64,000 bases of DNA from Marisa cornuarietis (GCA_004794655.1 SMMW01000081.1:186001-250000); one strand, 5' to 3'; numbered from the stretch's first letter, positions 1 through 11,663 are shown. Numbers and translations: made by a program. The notes: generated by a model from the sequence alone, not told the origin.

Positions 1-11
1 AAATAGATTTA

Positions 12-33
12 CAAACACACACACACACACACA

Positions 34-64
<31 letters not shown>
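12..64. repeat. (CA)n/(CACG)n microsatellite
   Basis: A pure CA run passes into a CGCA tetranucleotide run. Confidence 0.95.
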
Positions 65-67
<3 letters not shown>

Positions 68-684
68 CTCGCTCGCTCTATAAAACATGTGGCTCATTGT
101 TTAGACTCAGCACACGCCGTAATATGCACAAACCACTACCACCCCTAACCCTGTCTCAGGCAAAACTCAGACACGCTTCACTGAACACGTGGTAGAAACT
201 TCACCTCAAGCTGCGGGCTCACGAAAAATGTGTAATATGACCTTGACACACAACGCTCGACCTTCCAGAGAGGACGAAGAAGGGTTAGACTTGAAAATAT
301 CGGTGAATATGACACTGTATGTCAACATGATACTTAATACAAGAAGAGAGTCTATGACTGACTCCACCTCTGTGTTCATTGCTAGGGGTAACGTCTAGTG
401 CGTCGGTCAGTTTGGTGTAAGCAATACTTAGGCTTCGAGCAGTCAGACCTCCAGTGAGCTGCACACAGAGTAGACACTTAAGGTATGTCGACAGTCTTGT
501 AGCTTGCTTTATTATTTATATGCTAGCACGTTCTTCTTCTACATTTCACATCCTCAGACACGTAACAATAAATTAATATTTTCTAAGAGAACGCGGCCTA
601 TTCTGTGTATGTACTTAACACAACAACTAGTGTCTCCATCAACATTATACTTGCAGTAAAAAAAAATGTCATATAATATCATCT
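65..684. other. No gene recognised
   Basis: I see no convincing coding or RNA gene here. One unit of the minisatellite found at 1024-1240 (core AACAACTAGTGTCTCCATCA) already occurs near 618-655. Confidence 0.5.
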
Positions 685-689
685 CAAAC

Positions 690-1023
690 CGGATAAACCT
701 CTCCAACCCTGCTTCCAGTTGCTGCCCTCAGGTAGGCGCTAAAAAGTGCCACGTGTGCGGAAGACTGCGTATCAGAGGTCTTTTGTGTCAACAGCATCAC
801 CGTCATAAATAAAAGGCACAAGTACCGCTAGGTCTACTGGCATCCTGCTTTGAGAAGTCTCCAATCTATGTGTGAGAATATGTAGGTGCGTGAGCGTGTG
901 TTAAATGTCTGTATGAGTATGTATACCTGCCCGTTATGTTTACATGTTTTTTGTAAGCAGAAGGAAAATTCCTGTCTTGGCCTTCCTCGAACAGACAATA
1001 AAGTTGATTTGATTGATTTGATT
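690..1023 (+). mobile_element. 3' end of a non-LTR retrotransposon (LINE tail)
   Basis: The segment ends in GACAATAAAGTTGATTTG followed by a short tandem (GATTT/GATTGATTT) tail. That is the usual 3' terminus of CR1/Rex-like LINEs in molluscs. No reverse transcriptase frame is left, so this is a 5'-truncated copy. It lies between one minisatellite unit (about 618-655) and the main minisatellite block, so it may have inserted into that repeat. The clade is inferred from the tail only. Confidence 0.6.
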
Positions 1024-1240
1024 TGATACTTACACAACTATTGTCACCATAATCAATATATCTACACAGCAACTAGTGTCTGCATGAACATTCTACGTAC
1101 ACATCAACTAGTATCTCCACAAACATTTTACGTACAGAACAACTAGTGTCCCATAAACATTATAGTACAAAACAACTAGTGTCACTATGAACATTCTATG
1201 TACACAACAACTAGCGTCACCATGAACATTATACGGTTTG
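1024..1240. repeat. Minisatellite, period about 36-38 bp
   Basis: Five to six imperfect tandem units share the core ACAACTAGTGTC and then a CATGAACATTCTACGTACA-like second half. The units differ by substitutions and 1-2 bp indels. Confidence 0.85.
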
Positions 1241-2255
1241 TAAACTGGGTCTTGTTTCCTGAAAATAAAGGTTATGGTTGAACTTTGAGTTCATGAGTGG
1301 TTCAATAGTCCACACTTTTCATCGAACGTATGACATTGGCTCCGAGAACTGGGCACGTGAGTTGGGGAGGGGGGTAATATGCTTACCAGCAATCACAATC
1401 ACAAACAGGTCAACACAAAAGTTTCTAACAGAAGATAATCATTCATTAGCATACAGTAGCAAGTAACGGTAAAGAGGCGATGTGGGGCCTTGCACTGTTG
1501 TGTGTTGTGTGGACCTGTTACTATACTGTACATACATAGGTACGTACTGTACACTTATCTCGTATTTCAGCAAGTTGACATTAACCTTTGCAACTGATGT
1601 TTATAATGTGGACAATCGTGTTCTCTCCTCCCTTCTGTTTCAATCAGCGTCCAGTTCTGTGGTTAATAAATGTCGGTTTCGTTCTAGAAAAAAAGAGCAA
1701 AGGTGAAAGTTGCCCACTCCGACAAAATGGGTTCTTTTCTGGGGAGACCACTGTCATCAAAGTCTTGTCATCTGCCTTCTGTTCCACAACAGGTGAGGCA
1801 AGGAGGAGTGTGACTAAGTGCGAGCTTGACTTTGATATTAGGGAAGGGGCAGAGGGTGGAGAAGTCATAACCATAGCGTGGTTTAGGTGTGGAATTGTAT
1901 CCAAAAAGTTTTCAAATTAAGCATAGTTTGTTTAGGCACAGATTTGTGTCAATCAAAAAAGAACTTTTTGTGAATCAAAGTTGTATTAAGTCCAGATGTG
2001 CACCTAGAAAGACAAGTTCTTTTAATGATTTAAAGCGTAGTTTAGGTCAACACTTTAATCAAAAACAAGTTATTTTAAGAAATTAAAGTGTTAACAACGT
2101 ATAAAAAGCAAAATATTATTGTAATATTTTACTGTCAATGCTAATATTTTTGTCATATACAATGTTTGAAGTTTTACAGAGGTGAGTTATTATTATTCAA
2201 GCAGAGGTAGTGCGTGATAACTGTTTGTTGTTGTACTAAAACGGTTTGAATACAG
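1241..2255. other. Upstream flank or intron of the NERD/helicase gene
   Basis: There is no confident gene. The first recognised exon of the NERD/helicase gene begins at 2256 behind an AG acceptor, so a promoter and leader exon should lie upstream. I cannot place them. Short open frames around 1588-1920 have no recognisable domain. Confidence 0.4.
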
Positions 2256-3064
2256 GTGCCGTTATCACAACAAGCCCAGGTACAATTATCACAAGCCCAG
2301 GTACAATTATCACAAGCCCAGGTACAATTATCACAACAAGCCCAGACATTCTGGCTACAGTGGGTTGAGGCCGCGTTCCCTGATCTCGACTCTCGCGCCT
2401 ACTTCCTGCCTCCTGTCTACATCAACCGCGTGCCGATGACCAGACAGTTGACTGCAGGTCAGGATGTTCTCGTCCTTCAGTCAGCACCTGGACAGGCTGG
2501 TCAGTCAAATCAGCAGGTGCCAAGTTCAGCTTCTGCTGTTCATCATTCTATTCCTCAACCTCTTCCCGTTCAGGACAGTGACATCAGAGACGATGCAGCC
2601 ATGCAGCGAATCTTCTTTTGCCTGCAGACAATGTTTAAAGTGAACAGAGATGTGATGGTTGGAATGAGCTTAAGTTCGGACAGTACCTGGGTGAACCTTG
2701 TTACGCTGCCGCTGCTGCCCAGCTACCCCTACCCTCCAACCTTCCTCGTTCTCTACCACGTAACTGGAAACAGGGAGACTTTGATGTGCTTCTGATTCAT
2801 CGACAATACGGACTGGTAGTCTGTGAGGTGAAGGCGTTTGGTGACAATGTAAAAACTTTGAAGATGTCACAGAATGATATAGACAACAACATTAGACAGA
2901 AACTGGGAGACGCCGTGTTACAACTAGACAAGGCGGAGGCCATGTTGTCTCATCTGGTGTCTGACATCTCTCGCGGTCTGCGCATCACTAAGACGATTGC
3001 TTTCCCGAACATCACGACTCACCAAGTTCAACAGGCCATTTCCGGGGACACCCAGCTAACTCAG
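2256..3064 (+). CDS. Exon 1 (as seen): Q-rich repeat and NERD domain
   Basis: The acceptor is TACAG at 2251-2255 and the donor is CAG/GT at 3065. The exon opens with three to four 24-bp repeats encoding QVQLSQA units. Then comes a conserved-looking stretch, and from about 2770 a NERD core containing DFDVLLIHRQYGLVVCEVK. The frame changes near 2661: the first part reads in frame 3 and the NERD part in frame 2. One missing base between the GTTGGA at about 2656 and TTAAGTTCGG restores continuity. The true start codon lies in an unseen upstream exon. Confidence 0.7.
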
Positions 3065-3521
3065 GTTGCTGTTTTTCTTTGTCTCTTTCATATTCTTACA
3101 GATGAACATCATCACCTCACAAAGAATCATAGTTTTCTCTCATATTTTTGACGTATCTGTTATTTTGTTAGTTCTCAGTATACAATAGACGATCTGCCAT
3201 GAGTGTGTTAATTAACGGTTATGATGTCGTTTTTAAAAAGCTACACAATGCTGACAGCTTGAGTTGTTCAACATGTGTCGCAAGGAGTTATATCAGTGGT
3301 TAGCAATTTAAAGCTTCACTAACAATGATTATTATTGTCCTCCTCATTTTCTAGACACCATGTTTAGAATATACGTATATTTAAATACAGCAACTTTTTG
3401 TGTCTAACAAACTATGACCATACCATGTTGCTTTATGCTAATTTATTTAGTTAAAATCTTTCAGCTGAAAACATGGACACGTTTGAATCATTTCTCTTTA
3501 CATTGAGTGAGTCTTTTGCAG

Positions 3522-3729
3522 GACCTGTGTCGGTGTCTGGGAACAAGAGATGCCGCCGACATCGCTGGCCTGTGTCTGTGCTCTGATCAGTTGTCTGACC
3601 CCAAGACCCCGTGGGACGTCAGTAGTCACGTGCTGAGGAACTTGGACACTGGTGGCAGCGACGTGTGGCTGGGGCTGGACCTGAGTCTCAGCACATGACT
3701 TCACACGTGTACAAGAGTCTGGTAGCCAG
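3522..3729 (+). CDS. Exon 2 of the NERD/helicase gene
   Basis: The acceptor is CTTTTGCAG and the donor is CCAG/GTGAGT. The exon joins in phase 0 to the NERD exon and begins DLCRCLGTRDAADIAG. That frame hits TGA at 3699, whereas the 3' end that joins in phase to exon 3 (ending SHVYKSLVA) is in another frame. A 1- or 2-nt indel near 3680-3690 is therefore implied. Confidence 0.65.
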
Positions 3730-6140
3730 GTGAGTCCTTAGTGGGCACAGCAAAAGAGACTCAGAAAGATAGGACACTGGTATCTGAGAGACTGAAGCTA
3801 GGCAGCGGCGCGATGGGCAGGGCCACTCCTACTTTGTCAAAGTAAACACAGCGAAGCGCTTGGGAATGTCACACACACAGATGGAGAGGGAAAAGCGATA
3901 GTTAAAAAATCCACTTACAGTTCGCATCGATTTTTCAATTAACACTAATTACTGACAATCTTGTGAGCGGGATAATTCTAAAAAAGAATGTAGTCATACC
4001 TACAACCATTTCCTTGCATACGATGTCTTTGAAATTGCTAACTAGTATTGTCACAATAGACTCTGAGCCCTCAGCTTATGTCTTCAATAACCAACTCAAC
4101 TCAGTTTAGTGCAAAATGAGAAAACAAATTTTCAGCTTCCTGTCTTGACCTCTTACTGTACTGGTCTGATGATCTGGCTCAGGGTCTCCACTCTTATAGT
4201 TAGTACACTGCACTTGTTACTATATCTCTTGTTGTCTCAATCGATGATGACTTGTCGCACCTACCTGAACTCTCCTCTTCTTCTGTCTGAAACAACATAG
4301 TAGCAGCAGATATTTGATTGTGGATTCCTTGCTTTAGGCCTTTAAATTTTCCAAGAAAATTCCTTACCTTTTTTTGTTTGTTTCTTTGTTTGTTTGTTTT
4401 TGTTTGGGCGGTAATTATTTCCTGCTGTAAAGCTTTCATGTGGTCTTTTGCGATACATTGTATTTATAAACTATTCTGTTATGGGACCAGGATATAGGCC
4501 ACTTTCCAAAAACACTTTAATTTGCTTTTAAAAATTGTTACAACATGCTTTCCTAGTGGAGGGCATGTGCCATTGTGTTTTTTTTTATCTAAGTGGGATT
4601 GTTTTTGCTTTACCTTCTTTGGGGATGAGGACTACTGTTGCCTTTTTAATAATGTTTAAGAGGAAACACCTATAAAGAAGTTTGTGAAAAGCTACAAAAA
4701 AGATGTTTACTTTTATGTGGCAAATCTAGCACAAAAGTTTCGAGATCTGGGACTAGGACAGATCCTTGCATCTTAGCTGCCCCGGTGGATCATGCATCTC
4801 GTGCCGGGGGCTAACATCCAGCCTCTCTCTGGCTGGATTACTGAGCTTGTTCACCCCTTTTTCTGTCTATACTGCTTTTCTTTCTCATGTCTTTTATTAT
4901 TATTATTATACCTTTTTTCCACTGATCATTTTTCTCTATCGCCTTCTGAAGGCCCCAGGCGGTCCGGTACTGCAACGGCTAGCGCCTGTTGCCATTACGG
5001 TGAGGATTAGTTGTTCTGGGTTCAGCTATTGTCTCGGACACACTGCTGTTTCTGTGCATGTGGCATCTGTTTACAGGGCTGACTGCTTTGTTGTGAAATA
5101 GCCTTAAATGCTGGCTCGCCCTGAAACACCAGTTCTTCCCCCCCTCCTCTCCCGATCCTTCAGGCCCGCTACGGTTGACGTGCAGGGCGTCCCGTATCTA
5201 TAAAGTTGGGATCCTTGAGGATGAGGTCACTGATGGGTTGCGCTCCATCATGCCAACATACTTCTTTGGGCAGGACGTACCGTAGACGGGAGAATTATGT
5301 GGCCCGCATGAACGAATTATTGCGTCTTGTTTACCTTTCTGAAGGCTAAAGTATACTAGTTCTCTATTTCTTGTATGACCCTGCTGGAAATATCCTTATT
5401 GGTACCACATGGCCGAATCCCCTTGTTGGAATCTGTGGTGAGTGGAGAGTAGAAGGAATGAACCAACAACCTTTTATTATGGCTACCAAAAGGTCTAATG
5501 TGGAGAAACGCGTGCGTATAGATGAGTTGTCTTCTGACAGAAGGAGGTAAAAGGGTATGCGAGAAAGATTGTTGAGAAGGCCTGGCATAGTTTTGTCCTT
5601 GTAGAGGGCTCAAAACCGGTCAAGCTGCTCTCGTCTTCCACCCACAATATCTAAAGGCTTCAAAAACATTTCTACATTGTTTTACTTGACTAAGTGCTTA
5701 CGCTTACAATTCCTCGTTCAGTGTACAAAGCAGAAAGCTTATGAGGCCCCTCACCAATGGGATGAAAACACTTTTATAGACGTATCTATCCAAGTGTCAG
5801 CATACCGATCCCTTCTAGCCGCGTAATTCGCTGAACTTACCGTGGTGGGATTTTGGAGCTCGACATCGTCCGAACTGACATGCCAAGGGGTTCTGGCTGT
5901 ACAGAGGGAAATATGTAGCAGCCAACACTGTTTCTGTCCTTATGCTTGCCCTGACTTCCTCGAAGTTGGGTATTTGCGAGTAAAATTATCTCTGTTACTA
6001 CCTTCACCGCTGCGCTGATTGCGCTGGCTCCGCTGCCGTGATATGGTCTAAGTTGCTGGCTCTGCATAAAACAGCAATCCACCCTCCTCTCTAAATCTAA
6101 CGTCACTCCTTGCTCTGTCCAGGTAGCAAGTCGACTCTAC
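3730..6140. other. Left part of the 4.3-kb intron, no gene recognised
   Basis: Intronic DNA between exons 2 and 3 of the NERD/helicase gene. It is AT-rich with a T/G-rich stretch near 4370-4410 and a (TTA)n run at 4890-4908. Moderately GC-rich sequence at 4750-5290 may be transposon remnant, but I find no diagnostic motif. Confidence 0.5.
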
Positions 6141-6147
6141 TCACTTT

Positions 6148-7560
6148 AAAAGCTAGGGTAACTTGGGGCATTAGGCACCACACTTTAGGCACATGTGCAT
6201 ATCTTATCATTTTTTTTCAAAAATCCTAAATCATATTTTAAAATGAAAAGTATCATAGTTCACTAATACATTTCTGTCATCAACATTCACCATTTATTGG
6301 ACTAAAAAGTCATTAGAAGTATTTTATTTTGATTTTTTATTGAGTTGTGCAAATATTTCTAAATCATTAACTTTTGGGGGCATTAAGCACCCATCCCGGG
6401 GGCATTAAGAATTTGGCTTGAGTGCAGAAACGGCACATCCATTCCTCCTGCTCCATTTCCTTCAGGCTCCCAGTGATGTCCGTACATCTGGCATGATACC
6501 AGAGACTACAAATGTCACACTGAATCCAGTTGTCACCACCAGCTTGCCCACACCGTCCACATTCAGTATCATCAGAAGACGAGTCCAAGTCAATTGGGCT
6601 CTGAGATCGTGGGCGCTTTTTGCCTTTGTGGGTGCTTTTACCTCTTCCCTTTCCCTTACCCCTACCTCGTCCTTGCAACCTCTTTGCAGCCTCCTCCTCC
6701 CTTAACCTCTGGAGACGATCCTCTTCTGTGAGGCTTTCGCCATAGCGAAAGCGCTGAACTCTTGCTGATCTTCCTCTACCAGTATTGGTGAAATGAGGTT
6801 TTAACTGTTCAAGAAAAAAATTCCTGATAGAAGAAGGGGTGGAAGAAACGCCATGGACAGAAGATAATAGTCCAGTACTTTGGACTGTAGACGGTAATGG
6901 CGCAGGTGTCGATGGTCCAGCAGGAAATGCAGATGATGGGCCAAAAGACGAGGGTCCAGGGGAATGGGCAGTAGGCGAGGGTCCAAAGGAAGGAGCGGCA
7001 CACAGTGATGGTGTGTTCACTTGAGGCCGTTCAGTCAGAGTGATAGCTTGGGGATTGAAAGGACAAATCCCCGTTGAACTAAACCCTGCCTTGATGGTCT
7101 CAGGTTTGAAGGATTCTTCAAAGAGTTTCTTCAACTGGCCAGGAAAATCCTTCTTGCCCACTGGTCCCCTGTGCGTTCTGGCAAACTTCAACAACTGTTG
7201 CCATTTCAGTTTGACAGGCCGGAAAACAGCACGGTCGAAAAGTTGCAGCAGGTGGGTGAGGTGAGCCGGTAATCGCAAGAGAACGACATTGTTCTCCTTT
7301 CCTTTCTTGAACAGGGAATGGGAAAGATTAGATAGATGGCCATCAAATATCAAAACCTGGGCTTTGTCGCTGACATCTCTTGTGTTGGTGAGGAACAGCT
7401 TTGTGAACGAGTCAAGAAACTGGGGTCCCTCCATCCATCCTTTCTCGCTGGTGGTATAACACGTTCCATCAGGACCACCCTTGCTCCATGCCTCATACAG
7501 GTTTTTTTCCTTTATAAACAACATAAGGTGGCAAAACTTTGCCGCTGGCAGAGCCAGAAC
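6148..7560 (-). mobile_element. Pogo-like DNA transposon remnant
   Basis: The body is the transposase fragment at 6367-7524. On the + strand its left side carries two related motifs, GGGGCATTAGGCACC (about 6156-6170) and GGGGGCATTAAGCACC (about 6376-6391). They could be a terminal or subterminal repeat. I could not find the partner terminus on the right, so the limits are approximate. The element lies in the intron of the NERD/helicase gene, in the opposite orientation. Confidence 0.5.
6367..7524 (-). pseudogene. Pogo/Tigger-like DDE transposase C-terminal half with PHD finger
   Basis: The 385-residue frame starts inside the DDE domain. VLIFDGHLSN (about residues 57-66) carries the second catalytic Asp and LPAHLTHLLQLFDRAVF (about 84-100) the third, in the usual pogo/jerky order. 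A Pro/Ser-rich linker (170-240) and a basic KGKGRGK region follow. A C4HC3 PHD finger (about 321-367, beginning CGRCGQ) closes the protein, with its Trp-Tyr-His core present. The N-terminal CENP-B-type HTH and the first catalytic Asp are missing, so this copy is 5'-truncated and cannot be autonomous. PHD fingers are known in some pogo-like transposases and read histone H3 tails. A targeting role is inference. Confidence 0.8.
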
Positions 7561-7999
7561 AGTTAACAGTTATCTGTTCTTTTCCTGATCCACCGATGTG
7601 TTGATTAACACATCCTACCTGTTTAGGTGTGAAAAGTTAGACTTCAATCCAAGTGGAAAATGGACGGTAAAATTGGTTGTAGAGAGAGAACAAAAATAAA
7701 AGTCAAAATAAGACAGAACTCGTTCGAGTTTCTTGCTTATTTTTTCACATATTTGTACTGATCTTATTATGGGCGCGCACCTTTGTATCATAAAGAAGCG
7801 CATGTTAATATCAAAATAATTGGAAATAAATTTAGACCAGCTCCGTAATGATGTTCATGTTACTGCTGATGATAACTGAGAAAATTTGAAATATTCCTTT
7901 TGTTGACCCTCTGTAATCACGTGATCAATGAATGACAATCATAAGACGTCAATACTTTAACTTCAAATATACACTTTGCACTTCTTGTTTCTGTACTAG
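7561..7999. other. Right part of the intron, no gene recognised
   Basis: AT-rich intron sequence ending in the pyrimidine-rich acceptor CTTCTTGTTTCTGTACTAG of exon 3. Confidence 0.6.
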
Positions 8000-8482
8000 A
8001 TTCTGTGGTCCGGCGACAACAGTGAGTGTGCCATGTACATGTCCTCCACGTGTGAGTGTCAAGACCCTGGGTCAGGCCGTGTGGTGTACAGGAGAGTGCT
8101 ATACTGCTGTAATAACACTCTTCCCGGAGCAACTTCACCTGCTCAACACGGCGCCTCCCACACTCTTTGTCACCGGACCGCCCGGCACAGGTAAAACTGT
8201 GGTGCTGCTGATGACGGGTATAAAATGGCTGCGATGTGGTCATCCCGTGTACATTGTGAGCACTTGGGATGGTAGTCGTGCAGTGTGCAACATGTTGTAC
8301 CACCTGTTGGTGCAGACAGTAAACACACAACAGTCAGCAGATGTGTCACCCGGTCAGCCTCACCTCCTGGAGTATGAACTTTATTACGATACAGAGGTGG
8401 AGAAGGCCGTCAAAGACTTGTCACAGGCGGCGAGCGGAGGGTCGTTGTACGTCATCGCTGATGAAGCTGGGCCTCACATCAC
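8000..8482 (+). CDS. Exon 3: P-loop ATPase core
   Basis: It contains Walker A GPPGTGKT at 8175-8198 and a Walker B-like VIADEAG segment at 8451-8471. The FPEQLHLLN stretch just before Walker A resembles the Q-motif region of SF1 helicases. It joins exon 2 through a split Arg codon and leaves in phase 2. The donor AC/GTGAGT is at 8483. No frame defect is seen. Confidence 0.85.
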
Positions 8483-8813
8483 GTGAGTAGTACAGTGTGT
8501 TGTGATGACCGACAAACGGTAGATGGCGCTTGCTTGTATCTTAAAATCACCACCAGATGTTGAGCAGGTGATAAGTCCTAAATGGTTAGGACTCCTGATG
8601 GAGGTGTTGTGGTGTAGGTAAAAGTAGATTAGTTGTTACATCGGCTGTGACACAGATTCACGTCTCACTATTGTGACGTCATTGGCATAGCGTGTATCAT
8701 GACATCATTAATGTATGATGTGACTAGATACGCAAACATTAGTACACATATTAGTAACAATACAAAGTGTAGCACGTGTTTCTCAGCCTCTGTAACAATC
8801 ATGTCTTTGACAG
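8483..8813. other. Intron 3
   Basis: 331-bp intron with donor GTGAGT and acceptor CTTTGACAG. No other feature is seen. Confidence 0.75.
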
Positions 8814-9169
8814 AATAGGAGGCTTCCCGACTTTCTGTAACAAGCTGCTGTCACAAATTCCTCGTCTTCATCTTTGGGCGGCAAGTTGTGAACATGGACG
8901 TGCACCCGCCGGATGGCAAGTGAAATATTTAACCAGACCCCTCCACTCTCCACCGGCCGTCATCAGGGAAGTCGAGCAGAACCAGTACATAACGAAAGGT
9001 TTTGTCAAGTCCTACAGTAAGCGTGGTGTGCCCGACCACACAGACGGCCCGCCAGTCAGACGACTGTATCACCGAGGTCAGGGTCACTCAGGTTACTGGC
9101 CTTGTGACTGTGTCACGTGCGGTCGTGAGGTGGCCAGCGTCCTACACAGTCTCCGTGTTGGTGTTACGG
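8814..9169 (+). CDS. Exon 4 of the NERD/helicase gene
   Basis: It enters in phase 2 after the Walker B exon and leaves in phase 1 at G/GTAGGT. It encodes LLSQIPRLHLWAASCEHG and a Cys/His-containing segment (HRGQGHSGYWPCDCVTCG). The first matches helicase motif III placement downstream of Walker B. The frame is open throughout. Confidence 0.8.
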
Positions 9170-9400
9170 GTAGGTGTGGGTATTGTGTAGTGTAACGTCT
9201 GTTTACAGATGAACAGTTAACGGTGTGATAATAACAAGCAGGTGAGAAACAGTCTTGTAAAGAAGGCAGTGCGTTAGTCACGCTGTCTTTTTTACGTTTT
9301 CACATTATGCTATCATTGTGTATGTCCATGTGTCTGTCAGTTTTTACGCTGTTGCTCCGACATGTGACTTAGAGAAGAATCTGACATTGAATGTTAACAG

Positions 9401-9744
9401 AGAATGTCACGACAACCTCAACCACTGTCACCTCCATCTGCGTCTGCACAACACCACGCTGCCTGCAGTGGAGAGACGTGCTGGTGTTGAACCGGCGTGA
9501 AGTTAGTGACGACTCGGTGGTGGTGAAGGCACTGAAAGAAGCGGGTATTTCAGTAGAGGTGATGTGTAATAAAGACATCGAGGACGTGGCAACAGCACGC
9601 AGCGATGTGGTGTGGGTGACTGTTGGGGACCGTGTTAAGGGTCTTGAGAGAAAAGTCGTCGTCTGTTTGAGTGCTGTTAATGCTGTCCGACTTTACGCCG
9701 TGTCCCGGTGTACGGCACAACTTTTGATTGTCTACCACGACTAA
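9401..9744 (+). CDS. Exon 5: helicase motifs V-VI and stop
   Basis: The acceptor is TTAACAG and the exon enters in phase 1. RDVLVLNR, then GLERKVVVCL and RLYAVSRCTAQLLIV correspond in order to the UvrD-type C-terminal motifs (normally KGLEF...VVVV and YVALTRA). The catalytic-type Arg of motif VI is replaced here by a Ser-Arg-Cys context. The stop TAA is at 9742-9744. Confidence 0.8.
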
Positions 9745-9908
9745 CCTGCTGCTGATCACACCCCTACATCTGTCACTTGCTGTTGTCTTGTGTCTGTCTC
9801 TCCTTCAGCACGTCTTCATTTTTCTTCTCTTCCTCTTTCCTGTCTATCATGATGTCATCGCCTCATGACATCACACATTATATTTTCTCACAACAGTCAA
9901 CTTTCTGA

Positions 9909-9914
9909 AATAAA
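9909..9914 (+). promoter_or_regulatory. Polyadenylation signal AATAAA
   Basis: The canonical hexamer lies 165 bp after the stop codon of the NERD/helicase gene. Confidence 0.6.
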
Positions 9915-10070
9915 ATGTTTTCCTGACTCGTGAATTCTCAAGTCATCTTGACGATATCATGTTAGTGTGCATGCCTGTGTTTGTTTGTGTGTGCGTGTGC
10001 TTGTGTGTTCACTGAAAGTGTTTGAAAGGTCTGGTCCTCCTCGTCTATTTAACAGTCAACATCTAACACC

Positions 10071-10126
10071 CTCTCTCTCTCTCTCTCACTCACACACACA
10101 CACACACACACACACACGCGCGCGTG
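10071..10126. repeat. (CT)n(CA)n microsatellite
   Basis: A CT run is followed by a CA run and a short CG run. Confidence 0.95.
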
Positions 10127-10437
10127 CGAACGTTCGGTTCCTTATGCCCCTCACCCAGTCACCACATCCAGCTGAAGCCTTTCTTTTTGCTCTATGGATA
10201 ATAACTATTTCCAGTTACATAGTGAACTGCTTTTATCCCAAATTAATACTGACTTTGTGGATGTGAACTACGAGCTTTAGATGTGTACCTCTTGCACCTC
10301 CTAATCTGTGAAAGCTGACGAAGAGTTGAACGCCTTGATACTATTATATCGGTGGATTTGCTCTTCTTGTCTGATGGGTTGTGAACTCGATTTGGTTTTT
10401 CAAATAGGCATTCTGCAGGCTACCAATTGACCAGCCA

Positions 10438-10465
10438 CAAACAAACAAACAAACAAACAAACAAA
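10438..10465. repeat. (CAAA)n microsatellite
   Basis: Seven consecutive ACAA-type tetranucleotides. Confidence 0.9.
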
Positions 10466-11663
10466 ATTCTATTGTTGTGTGACTGGTGATGGTGTAGTCA
10501 GAAACATTTTTAGAGTCGATCACAGTTGTTCAAATAATTTGCACACGCTAGATAAGTTTCTTGGTAGATATCATTTGCATCAATGTTGCATGTTATATTA
10601 TGTTCGTCCGTGTCTGTTTTTCTATCTTCTTTTTTTCTGCAGCACCATGACCCCGTTCATAGGAATGGCGTATGGCGCAACATAAATTCACTGTTATTAT
10701 ATTTACAGTGTAGCGTATATATTTTACAACTATTGTCGTTGCGGTATTTATTTTCAGTTGTTGACAGAGAAGGAAAACAATACAGTGAATGCCGAGAGTG
10801 TAATGGCAGAGCTGTTAAAATCGACACTGAAGCAAAATTTTGGAAATAAAAAAAGTTTAAAACATGACAGCTTTCTAAATACCTGTAATTTTTTAATATG
10901 CAGATTTGTAGATCGTCTTGTCAAAAACCCTCAATAATCAATCAAAAAGACAAGAAAAAGCTATATGCATGTATTTTATGCCCACAGTTGTAAAGTAATT
11001 AGTACCTGTATTGACAGAGTTATTTTTGGCTACTACCTGTGACCAAAAAAATTACCACTTTTACGTTACGAAGGGACTGAATTTAACATTGCTTTAAAGG
11101 TACTGATGGGACTGTAAGGGACATATTTGTCCCATACTTTTATAATGGGCACCAAATTCAGTTGAAACAATTTAGAGCAGTCAAATTTGTATTAAACCAC
11201 TCAGTAGGTCACTGATTTTATATAAATAAGGCTGGTTTCGAGATATATATAAAAATATGCATTAGGTTTTTGTCACATTGAGAGGAATTTTCAATTTGAA
11301 GACCATCCGCAAAACTGATTTTCTTAATAAAACAAGCAATGTGTCAAGAGGACAAACTGCCACTTATTTTGCTCTGGGATGTCACCGGAGTGTAGGTATT
11401 TGGTGGCAAATGAGCAGATGGAAAGTTAAAAAAAACAAAGGATAAACACGGACAAACAAAAACAGACGGATGAACAAAACGTTTATAACAGGTCTTGGAG
11501 GGTGACATAGTACAGTCACCATTTTTGCCATGAGCGGTGATCTTGTGTTTTAGCCCTGTTGGTGAAAGTGTCTAGGTAGTTACTATAACTTATGTATATG
11601 TCTCTACTAATATCAATCTACAACCAATTACCTTATCCAAAAGGCTGATTAGGTACACAGCAT

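Larger units (their letters stand above)
2256..9744 (+). pseudogene. NERD-domain plus SF1 helicase-like gene, frameshifted
   Basis: Five exons fit one model: 2256-3064, 3522-3729, 8000-8482, 8814-9169 and 9401-9744. Every junction has GT/AG, and the phases (0, 2, 2, 1) agree across junctions. Together they encode a low-complexity N-terminus, a NERD (nuclease-related) domain, a Walker A/B P-loop ATPase core and helicase motifs V-VI, ending in TAA. NERD-UvrD fusions are known from bacteria; I recall related multi-exon proteins in gastropods. The substrate is presumably nucleic acid, by inference. Exons 1 and 2 each contain an internal frame change (near 2661 and 3685), so this copy is a recent pseudogene or has sequencing indels. 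The downstream exons are intact. A polyadenylation signal follows at 9909. Confidence 0.75.

Noticed and set aside
4766..5101. 111-codon + strand frame
   Set aside because: Phe/Tyr-rich translation of a T-rich and (TTA)n tract inside an intron; no domain.
6418..6705. 95-codon + strand frame
   Set aside because: Antisense shadow of the pogo-like transposase linker and PHD region.
10583..10849. 88-codon + strand frame
   Set aside because: The N-terminal half is AT-rich intron-like sequence. A small exon after TTTTCAG at about 10,757 is possible, but two frames are open and no family is recognised.
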